Virus record (IMG/VR): IMGVR_UViG_3300043411_001114
Location: 1-64,000 of that record
Strand: one strand, 5' to 3'
Origin: a virus
Length of the DNA: 64,000 nt
The position numbers and the translations under genes were made by a program. Below, piece by piece: positions 42,801 through 49,058 of the stretch. The stretch's first letter is position 1. Each line of letters starts with the position of its first letter. Under the pieces are notes generated by a model, which was not told the DNA's origin, ran no database searches, and saw only the letters and a program-made list of their open reading frames with translations.

Positions 42801-43573
42801 CAGGTCAAGGTGTGGAAAAGGGTGATGGTGCCAACGGAAATGTTGTAGGGGTCATCGACTCTATTGGGAAATCCATATTCGGTGACGCCTATAGCTACAA
42901 TTCCCCCGGCCAAGTAAAGACTGCGATGCAGCACTTTATCAACAAGCTGTTCGGTGTCAACACAGTACAGACCGAATTACAGACTGCCGTTATCCCGCCG
43001 TTGGATGCGTCGTCAATTGACCGAGGGACTCTCGATATCGGCCGCATTCCGACTGACGATGTTGGGGCGGCACTCACCACTACGGGATCGGGCGGTCTCA
43101 TGAAGAGGACGGGCCAAACCGCATACGCTGCAGGAAGTACTGGTCGCCGAATTATTGGAGATAATTTCTTTGATGCCACACCGGTAACTAGTCCCGACAT
43201 TACCGTCAGGGGGGCCAAAAAGGGTTTCACCGTAACTTTGGCCGGGTGGTATATGGTAGAACTTGCGTATAAACTCAATCCCGTAGCGACTTGGGGGTGG
43301 AACTTTGCTCCAGTTCTTTACGTCAACGGTACGGCAACAAAGCGCGGAACGGATTGCATGTACACCTGGGGAGCTGTTGGAAGTGCTGGGTCACAAAAAT
43401 CTGTTCAAAACAGCTTTATTGTATATTTGGGCACCAACGGTTATGTCGAAGCTGGATACGACGTCGCCTTAGGGGCTGGATTTGGTGACACCAACGTCCT
43501 GGGAGGTCCAGACGGAGGAACTGGCATAGAAAGCTACTTTTCGATCTCACTACTGAACCGTAGTTACGCATAG
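39803..43573 (+). CDS. Minor tail protein with ~100-residue hydrophobic repeats
   Basis: A 1256-residue protein. After a beta-rich N-terminus (~1-135), at least four repeats of ~95-105 residues follow (~residues 200-480). Each contains a PLxxNPxxxGL helix, a GNLLxDAVxG(A/V)T turn and a (F/T/L)C(D/N/Q) element (FCDFTGD, TCNWEDI, LCQVDPD, FCDPDKL). Repeats continue more loosely to ~770. Residues ~790-950 resemble a carbohydrate-binding beta sandwich (NLLLQGAFLDAISVEDNDNW). The C-terminus is a jelly-roll-like tip (GFTVTLAGWYMVELAYKLNP). It is probably a baseplate-attached host-contact protein. The 3' third is more A/T-rich than the 5' part. Confidence 0.7.
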   Translation: MAELSFSRRTGSERDIQPVAIVAVDASTRTATGVTRTRHSIQINCAYATGDTITIPASGEQWYVERFDMEWRLYGRIPFNDATLNIAPEEGQVSVGSASGPLELNGTEVRANGETLRLNGVYFRDTGEQFERSTDKINWTPVAAGLAGLVELIANALTGYEGVSQTDAVQALKDWASLIQEILDSFWLFWTQMCENIFVNGLKRLGVGETDLEKIVNGLQNFVNYAFSLIFCDFTGDLTPQTFLARLRDLLAPLKDNPIILGFQAIAQILELSVGNLLNDAVAGATGFLELLFNIITCNWEDIDLAWIEGIIGLVGEDTPFAPANIFKFIVGLIEPLMTNPFALGLMAIAEALGKEVSGLLDGAITGGMEFIRFLFDLLLCQVDPDELTAVLGIAGSTFSPAFIAKAINDFFQFFRDNPFLTGLQDFLGLVGETTGNLLQDAVAGVTEFVSLVVGVIFCDPDKLEQLGDLVDGILPGIGDPLGILRLIYEKIISPILNNPLVMLIKGFAETVLGIGGGLLNQVLVGSGDLINWVLKIIKTIIPLGTGAWAALLPFVDWDAVDEADVNFPDLGTVLAGFDPFDLFVPLQQFFANLTSLFGLDFLDEDFDPLTAVSDFLTHVTTDLSGWIQTNVIGPIVTAILGSGFTSLANITTFFNRLRQIFNGFNFMGGSFNPIDAVRALLELFFNPDKVLQLDDDDELPVSTIKGIADFANSNIIRPIVTTLLLGSGLDLTKFGINTQEDLDNVDIGVLGDLAGSLLTSLGNIPADLLTGLIPPAIMGVVPVANISDTSPNLLLQGAFLDAISVEDNDNWFWDSTTNMAGSVGGSAKTVISPAKNRYLYSRQTIPVAVGDRIRLNGFVKTTGLTVSPGGSTPISISLIPFIRNSSGATEAQTPVVIGTQLGSSTSWTNVGQSSTTHYEVTNASWVYVVVRLGVASTATAGTVWWDAISLKKVGLLTQGNVDSLLATWEQSWTTIFGTSGAGKNWSHFVAALSQLNWTAGQGVEKGDGANGNVVGVIDSIGKSIFGDAYSYNSPGQVKTAMQHFINKLFGVNTVQTELQTAVIPPLDASSIDRGTLDIGRIPTDDVGAALTTTGSGGLMKRTGQTAYAAGSTGRRIIGDNFFDATPVTSPDITVRGAKKGFTVTLAGWYMVELAYKLNPVATWGWNFAPVLYVNGTATKRGTDCMYTWGAVGSAGSQKSVQNSFIVYLGTNGYVEAGYDVALGAGFGDTNVLGGPDGGTGIESYFSISLLNRSYA

Positions 43574-43587
43574 AAATAAGGAGTGTG

Positions 43588-43749
43588 ATGAGAGAAATTC
43601 GAGTATCGCCAGACGGCAACTCGGTAGCTATTAGAAGCGACGCTGACGTGGACGCTTCTAATGCTTGGGGTGTTATGAGAGCAGTTGGTGGCGGGTGCTG
43701 GATGCGCTCGTCTCAGGTTGCAGAATGGGAGGTCATTAGTCATGGCTAG
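43588..43749 (+). CDS. Small protein of unknown function
   Basis: A 53-residue protein (MREIRVSPDGNSVAIRSDAD) with AAGGAG 7 bases upstream. It overlaps the next gene by 8 bases. It holds a single cysteine in GGGCWMRSSQ. It may be a cofactor of the fibre or lysin genes beside it; nothing shows its role. Confidence 0.5.
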   Translation: MREIRVSPDGNSVAIRSDADVDASNAWGVMRAVGGGCWMRSSQVAEWEVISHG

Positions 43750-43936
43750 TATGGGTCACACCAAAAGAAACCCAGACACAGGAGTAATAGCCGTTCGAAC
43801 TCATTTCGATGAATCAATCCCCGAACTGGCTTCTATGGCATGGGCAACAATTAACCCAATAACCGGCTCGGGCCGTGCTACCAGTGAAGAGGTAGATTCT
43901 TGGGATGATTTGTTTGTTCCAGAACCTGAGGAGTAG
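43742..43936 (+). CDS. Small acidic protein of unknown function
   Basis: A 64-residue protein (MASMGHTKRNPDTGVIAVRT) with GGGAGGT upstream of the ATG at 43742. The C-terminus is acidic (DSWDDLFVPEPEE). It is co-translated with the preceding small gene and stands right before the lysin B pair. Confidence 0.5.
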   Translation: MASMGHTKRNPDTGVIAVRTHFDESIPELASMAWATINPITGSGRATSEEVDSWDDLFVPEPEE

Positions 43937-43945
43937 GGGTAGAGC

Positions 43946-45058
43946 TTGAAAGCCTCGTTTTTCTACGCTATCGGGACTAGCTACATCCTAAACATCATGA
44001 CCCCGGGCTTCGGGTCGATAGTATCGCTGGACAATGATCAGATTCTGCGATTCGGGAATAGCATTATTAACCCACGCGAACTTGCCCACTCCTCTATTCG
44101 AGGTCTCAACGGCGAGACCTTCATGTGGGACATGACGCCTCTAAGTGACCCCTTCCGGCTCATGCTCGACCCAGAGCTTTGGGACCAGCGGGAGATGGTC
44201 GAATACCCTGCCGTTGTCTTCCCGGGCAATATCAGCATCGGGTACGGGAGATCGTCGCTTATGGCGAAAATCATGAGTTTACCCAGAGGAAAAAAGTTTG
44301 CCATCGGCGGTTACTCGCAGGGGGCAGCGGTGTGCAGCACGGTCTATGAGGCTGGCCTGAAACCAGGCACAAAAGGGCCTTTGGAATCCAGGAGAGACGA
44401 TTTCCTGGGTGCGGTGTGTTTCGGTAACCCACGACGCCAAGTTAACCACCGAGGTGCATCTGGGGCGTTCGGAACCTGGTCCGGGTCATGGATTGATCAC
44501 ACCATCACCACGGGAAGCGGCGGGGCATTCCCGGACGGTGGCCCGCTCGGTCGTCTGACAGGTTGCGAACAAAAATGGGTGGAGTTCACGGCACCCAGAG
44601 AGTTAGTGTCCGCTATCGGGAACTCTGAGGCAGACGAGTTGTTGCGTTTTGCTGGTGGCATATTTTTGGGGACGCCTGACGTTTTTTCTTTTTTGAAGAA
44701 TGTCCTCAAAGATGGTGTTGTCGACGTCATGCAGGCAGTCAACGACTTAGTGTCCGGAAAGAATGGACAGCTACCCAACTACTTCATCGACGCCAACGGT
44801 AACCCCCGCGACGTCGGCGGTGCCGGGCACACCACCTACTCAATATTCCCACCTCCGAACTCTGGCGGGGTGCACCCCACCACCACCACAGTGATCGGTG
44901 ACAAGACCTACCACACGGCGGTCGGGCAGACCGCCTACCAATTGGGCGCGCAGTGGCTCAACGATCAGGCCGAACTGTATGTCGACGACCCTGTCATCGC
45001 ACCACCCCCTCCCGTCGTGAACTACGGCTGGTCGACCACACTATCTCCGCCGGTGTAA
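43946..45058 (+). CDS. Lysin B-like mycolyl esterase, copy 1
   Basis: A 370-residue alpha/beta-hydrolase starting at TTG. GGYSQGAAV carries the nucleophile Ser ~124; ESRRDDFLGAVCFGNPRRQ is a conserved lysin B segment; the C-terminal GGAGHTTYS likely holds the catalytic His. Lysin B enzymes cut the ester linking mycolic acids to arabinogalactan, so the host should have a mycomembrane. The protein starts with KASFFYAIGTSY and shows no signal peptide. A near-relative follows at once. The place inside the baseplate cluster suggests one or both may be virion-associated and used at entry rather than only at lysis. Confidence 0.85.
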   Translation: MKASFFYAIGTSYILNIMTPGFGSIVSLDNDQILRFGNSIINPRELAHSSIRGLNGETFMWDMTPLSDPFRLMLDPELWDQREMVEYPAVVFPGNISIGYGRSSLMAKIMSLPRGKKFAIGGYSQGAAVCSTVYEAGLKPGTKGPLESRRDDFLGAVCFGNPRRQVNHRGASGAFGTWSGSWIDHTITTGSGGAFPDGGPLGRLTGCEQKWVEFTAPRELVSAIGNSEADELLRFAGGIFLGTPDVFSFLKNVLKDGVVDVMQAVNDLVSGKNGQLPNYFIDANGNPRDVGGAGHTTYSIFPPPNSGGVHPTTTTVIGDKTYHTAVGQTAYQLGAQWLNDQAELYVDDPVIAPPPPVVNYGWSTTLSPPV

Positions 45059-45060
45059 AA

Positions 45061-46212
45061 ATGAAGGCCTCATTTTTCTACTGTCATGGCACAAATTATC
45101 TTTACAACTTCATGACACCATTCATCGACAGCGAATTATTCAACACCCTGTCCCCGATCGCCCAAGAATCACTACTGTCCATCGACAATGACCTGTTTCT
45201 TCGGGTTGGAAACCAGCTTGTCTCTGGTGGTGGTCTCGTAGAGGCGGCCATACCGGGCCTCAACGGTGAGAAGTACATGTGGAACATGACTCCGGCCGAT
45301 GACCCGTTTCCCCGCATGCTCGACCCGGACCTCTGGGACGACCGGGTCATGGTTCCCTACCCGGCCGTCATTTTCCCCGGGAATGCCAGTATCGAGTACG
45401 GCAGGGCGTCGATGGTCTCCAAAATCTCGGCTTTGACTCGTGGAAAAAAGTTTGCCATCGGAGGCTTCTCGCAGGGGGCAGCGGTGGCTAGTTCGGTCTA
45501 CCTGTCCGGCCTGAAACCTGGCACAACAGGGCCTTTGGAATCACGGAGAGACGATTTTCTTGGTGCGGTGACGTTCGGCAACCCGCGACGCCAAGTTAAC
45601 CACCGAGGCGCTGGCGGACAGTTCGGCACCTGGTCGGGATCATGGTTGGACGACGCCCCGGGTGCCGGGGGGTGTTTTCCAGATTACGGTCCCCAGAAAA
45701 GGCTGACCGGATGCGAGGACAAGTGGGTGGACTTCGTCGCTCCGGGTGAGGTGATTACCGGGAACGGCACTTCCGAAAAGGAGTTGGAGTGGCAGTTTCT
45801 CTCGTCAATCATGGTTGCTTCCATTGACCCTGGTGAGGCGATCAATTGGGTGATCAAGTCGGGAATCGAGGGTCTTATCGACACGGTTGGCCAAATGATG
45901 AACGGAGGGGCCTACGGAAGGGTGGGAGTGAACTACTTCATCGACGCTGACGGTAATCCCCGCAACGTCGGTGGTGGGGGTCACACCGCTTACGGAATCT
46001 GGGGGCTGCCCAACTCCAGTGGGGTCATCCCCACCACCGACACGGTCATCGGAGATGAAACCTACCGCGCTGCGGTTGGACAGACGATGTATCAGGTCGC
46101 CCTCGAATGGCTCAATGACCAGGCCGCCGAATACACCACCGACCCTCTGGTCATCCCGCCACCCAACCTTCCCACCCCAGGATGGTCAACTACCATATAC
46201 CCACCGGCCTGA
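45061..46212 (+). CDS. Lysin B-like mycolyl esterase, copy 2
   Basis: A 383-residue paralogue of the gene before it, starting MKASFFYCHGTNYLYNFMTP. GGFSQGAAV holds Ser ~137; SRRDDFLGAVTFGNPRRQVN is nearly identical to copy 1; GGGHTAYG probably contains the His. Compared with copy 1, the start has an extra ~15 residues (TPFIDSELFNTLSPIAQES) and the substrate-side segments differ, so specificity may differ. Only two bases separate it from copy 1, and no strong ribosome site is seen, so it may be reached by reinitiation. It is probably the result of tandem duplication. Confidence 0.85.
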   Translation: MKASFFYCHGTNYLYNFMTPFIDSELFNTLSPIAQESLLSIDNDLFLRVGNQLVSGGGLVEAAIPGLNGEKYMWNMTPADDPFPRMLDPDLWDDRVMVPYPAVIFPGNASIEYGRASMVSKISALTRGKKFAIGGFSQGAAVASSVYLSGLKPGTTGPLESRRDDFLGAVTFGNPRRQVNHRGAGGQFGTWSGSWLDDAPGAGGCFPDYGPQKRLTGCEDKWVDFVAPGEVITGNGTSEKELEWQFLSSIMVASIDPGEAINWVIKSGIEGLIDTVGQMMNGGAYGRVGVNYFIDADGNPRNVGGGGHTAYGIWGLPNSSGVIPTTDTVIGDETYRAAVGQTMYQVALEWLNDQAAEYTTDPLVIPPPNLPTPGWSTTIYPPA

Positions 46213-46240
46213 TTCCCCATATCTCAAGACAGGAAAATTC

Positions 46241-46576
46241 GTGACAAAACATCTTCGCATCGAGGTCAACGGCAACGAGTGGGTGAACGGCGATTTCGCC
46301 GAAATCACCTTCGTTGACGGGCCTACCGGAGTCAAGATCGAGGGCAAAATCGAATCTGCCGCTGGCGGCAATGGCGGCCTGTTCGGGATGCTGATGGGCA
46401 AGAATCCCGGAGAATCGGCGGCGGCCCCGCAAAGGCGCACTATCACTCCGCGCGCCCCGATCCGTCGTCCCACCCCGAAACCGGACGAGGTGCTCGTTCC
46501 GGAGCCGGAGTTAGAGGAACACCTCAACTACGACCCGGTCATCGTGGAGACGGTGGAGGACGAACCGGAGGCCTGA
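46241..46576 (+). CDS. Small acidic baseplate-region protein
   Basis: A 111-residue protein from GTG with ACAGGAA upstream. Residues 1-45 form beta strands (HLRIEVNGNEWVNGDFAEITF); the rest is Pro/Arg then very acidic (VPEPELEEHLNYDPVIVETV). It is encoded between lysin B and the gp25-like wedge gene, which suggests a baseplate accessory role. No family recognised. Confidence 0.5.
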   Translation: MTKHLRIEVNGNEWVNGDFAEITFVDGPTGVKIEGKIESAAGGNGGLFGMLMGKNPGESAAAPQRRTITPRAPIRRPTPKPDEVLVPEPELEEHLNYDPVIVETVEDEPEA

Positions 46577-46602
46577 CCTTCGCCCCCACCCTGTCGGGGA
46601 CA

Positions 46603-46632
46603 GGCCTGCAGACCATAAATGGTGAGGAGGCC
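46603..46632 (+). promoter_or_regulatory. Hairpin covering the ribosome site of the gp25-like gene
   Basis: GGCCT (46603-46607) pairs with AGGCC (46628-46632), and ACCA with TGGT inside. GAGGAGG at 46624-46630 is the ribosome site for the GTG at 46635. CGG at 46595 and CCG at 46633 can extend the outer stem. Confidence 0.5.
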
Positions 46633-46634
46633 CC

Positions 46635-47051
46635 GTGTCCTACAGCCTTGCCATATCCAACGGCGATCTTGTTCAGCAAGGGTCGCGGCTCGGTCTTGTC
46701 TATGGGGTCGACAAACTGCGCCAGGACATCAATTGCTGGCTCCTGGAGCGTTATGGGGGCGATCGTTTCCATGTCAACATGGGGTCGATCCTGCAGGAGT
46801 TCATCGGCGGGATCATCAGCGAGTCCAGCCGGGCCGAGGTTCAGGCGGAAATCTTCCGGGTGCTACAGAACTACCAGTCGATGCAACTCAAGAGGTTCAA
46901 GGAGAACCCCCAGCAGCTATCGGCCAGCGAGTTGCTGGTCTCCGTCGACGACATCTCCACCTCGGTCGGTTACGACACCATCTGGGCCTCGGTGAAGCTG
47001 CGCAACGGGTCCAACCAGAGCACGACCATCAAAGTCGCGACCAACGCCTAG
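46635..47051 (+). CDS. Baseplate wedge protein, gp25/W-like
   Basis: A 138-residue protein. Its size, the DLVQQGSRLGLVYGVDKLRQDINCWLLE start and the central RAEVQAEIFRVLQNYQ helix match gp25/W-like wedge proteins of contractile phages and type VI secretion systems, where they form the inner baseplate with J-like proteins. A J-like protein follows at once, the usual order. Its GTG start lies in a hairpin-guarded ribosome site. Confidence 0.85.
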   Translation: MSYSLAISNGDLVQQGSRLGLVYGVDKLRQDINCWLLERYGGDRFHVNMGSILQEFIGGIISESSRAEVQAEIFRVLQNYQSMQLKRFKENPQQLSASELLVSVDDISTSVGYDTIWASVKLRNGSNQSTTIKVATNA

Positions 47052-47067
47052 TGGAGACCCTTGAGTT

Positions 47068-48918
47068 ATGTCGAAAAATCCTGACGCCGTCGCCAAAGAG
47101 ATTCTCGCCAAACTGGCTTTGACGGCACCCGGGTTCAGCCTGGAATTAGGCACCCCGGAGCGCAAGATCGTCGACGCGGTGGCCGAAGCCGTCAGCGAGG
47201 CCTACATCGACCAGTACCTGATCGGCTCCCTGCTCGACATCGAGTCCAAGGCCGGTCTGGAACTAGAGCAGTTCCTCGGAATCTTCGGTTTCGGCCGCCT
47301 GCAGGGCAGGAGGGCCACAGGAACTGTCCGGATCGAACTGAACAACGCAAACGCCCAGGACATCAACATCACGTCCGGCAGCCAGTTCTACACCCGCCAG
47401 TCGCTGCCGGGAAGCGGCAACCCGCTGTACTTCTCGTCCACCCAGGCGGTGGTCATCCCGGCAGGCTCCTACCTGGCTGACGTCCCCGTAGAGTGCACCG
47501 ACGTCGGCACGGTAGGCAATGTGCCACCCGACAGCGTGGTGTTCGTAGGAGACGTCCTGGGGGCCACTTCGGTCACCAACCTGCAGGCCTTCACCGGCGG
47601 CGTGGACGTCGAGACCGACGAGGAATTGCGGCAGCGGTTCAAGGACACCTTTCTGCGGTCGATCACCGGCACCGAGGACTGGTATCTCGGCCTGGCCTAC
47701 CAGAACAAGAACATCTCCAAGGCGGCCTGCTTCGGCCCGATCCGCAAGTACGCGACCCAGATCGAGGTGCCCAGCACCTCGGTGAGCCTGGACGCTTACG
47801 TCAGCGACGACGTCAAGTACGCCTGGGACGGCGACTGGCACGTCTCGGTGTTCAAAAACCTCGGCCAGGAGGACGAGAAGTTCTACCGCCGCAATATTGA
47901 CTTCACCTGGGTGTCCGGCTCGTCGCCCTCCTTCGGGAGGATCTCTGACGGCGATATGGTGACCGGTGACGTGGTGGACCTGGAGTTCGAGTTCACCACC
48001 CGCTCGTCGCGCAACGACCCGGTCAACGGGATCACCAACAAGATCGACGTCTTCGTCAACGGCTCCGACCCCTACACCGTGACCGAACGGACTAAGGTTC
48101 CGCCCTCCAACGGGGCGACTGCGGTGGTGCTGTCCGCCGACGAGGACGACCAGCTTTACGCCGGAAGTTTCGCCCGGGTCGGATCGACCGGTTCCCCGAC
48201 GGCGGGGAACCGTTTTACCCGCCTCGGAAGCACCCCCATCATCTCGTTCCCGTCCATCATCACCGTATCGACCACCAACTCCGGGGCCTCCGGCGGGGTG
48301 ACGAGAACAAACTACCAGCAGGGCATCGACTACCACCTCCTGCGCCCGGCTCCCGACCAGATCGTCACGCCCACGACTCTGCTGGCCGGATCGCCCTACG
48401 AAATCGCCGGTATCGAGTGGACCAGCACCGGCCCGGTCGCCGGGACGGCCATCACCCTGAACTACATCTACAACCGGGTTCCCGAGGTCATGCAGGCGGT
48501 CATCAAGACCTCGAAGCAGATCGCCACCGACGTCATGGTCCACCAGGCCGGATACCAGCACCTGAAGGTCTACCTCTCGGTCGAGTATGACCGTGGGTTT
48601 GTCGTCACCCAGGTCAACAACGCGATCAACGAGCGGCTCCGCTCGTATTTCGCCGGAATGCCCTTCGGGGCCTGGATCGAAATCTCCGACCTCACCCTGG
48701 CCGTCCATCAGGTTCTCGGGGTCGACAACGTCAAGCTCACCTACGCCGACGATCCCGGGGTCGACCCGGTGGCCAAGGACTACGGGATCAAGACCTACGG
48801 CGACTCGGCCGACGTCGTCTCCCTGACCGAGGATCCTTTCGAGGACGACTTCAAGCTGCGCGACAACCAGCTTCCCGTTTTCCTTGAGGCGATAGTCAGA
48901 CGGCGGGCGAACCGATGA
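47068..48918 (+). CDS. Baseplate J-like protein
   Basis: A 616-residue baseplate wedge protein. The helical start, GRRATGTVRIELNNANAQDI (~85-105), the IPAGSYLADVPVECTDVGTVGNV segment (~130-155) and ETDEELRQRFKDTFLRSITGTEDWYLGLAY (~180-210) match the baseplate J/gp47 family. The C-terminal half contains extra beta domains, and the conserved VEYDRGFVVTQVNNAINERL end is present. It is a normal-to-large member of the family. Together with the gp25-like protein it builds the wedges around the hub. Confidence 0.87.
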   Translation: MSKNPDAVAKEILAKLALTAPGFSLELGTPERKIVDAVAEAVSEAYIDQYLIGSLLDIESKAGLELEQFLGIFGFGRLQGRRATGTVRIELNNANAQDINITSGSQFYTRQSLPGSGNPLYFSSTQAVVIPAGSYLADVPVECTDVGTVGNVPPDSVVFVGDVLGATSVTNLQAFTGGVDVETDEELRQRFKDTFLRSITGTEDWYLGLAYQNKNISKAACFGPIRKYATQIEVPSTSVSLDAYVSDDVKYAWDGDWHVSVFKNLGQEDEKFYRRNIDFTWVSGSSPSFGRISDGDMVTGDVVDLEFEFTTRSSRNDPVNGITNKIDVFVNGSDPYTVTERTKVPPSNGATAVVLSADEDDQLYAGSFARVGSTGSPTAGNRFTRLGSTPIISFPSIITVSTTNSGASGGVTRTNYQQGIDYHLLRPAPDQIVTPTTLLAGSPYEIAGIEWTSTGPVAGTAITLNYIYNRVPEVMQAVIKTSKQIATDVMVHQAGYQHLKVYLSVEYDRGFVVTQVNNAINERLRSYFAGMPFGAWIEISDLTLAVHQVLGVDNVKLTYADDPGVDPVAKDYGIKTYGDSADVVSLTEDPFEDDFKLRDNQLPVFLEAIVRRRANR

Positions 48919-49058
48919 TGGGAGTGATCCGCATGGCTAACCACCCCCTCAAGCCAGATCCTCACCACGCGGCGTATATCGGGCTGATCATGAGCCTGGT
49001 CGCCTTCGGCTTCGCTGTAGCGGCCTTGGGTGCGGCACTGGCGATGGGGGTGCGCTGA
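48915..49058 (+). CDS. Small single-span membrane protein
   Basis: A 47-residue protein (MMGVIRMANHPLKPDPHHAA) followed by one transmembrane helix (YIGLIMSLVAFGFAVAALGA) and an MGVR end. ATG codons at 48915, 48918 and 48933 are possible starts. It overlaps baseplate J and the next gene by a few bases. Its size and single span allow a holin or a membrane-docking tail protein. Its place inside the baseplate genes favours neither. Confidence 0.55.
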   Translation: MMGVIRMANHPLKPDPHHAAYIGLIMSLVAFGFAVAALGAALAMGVR

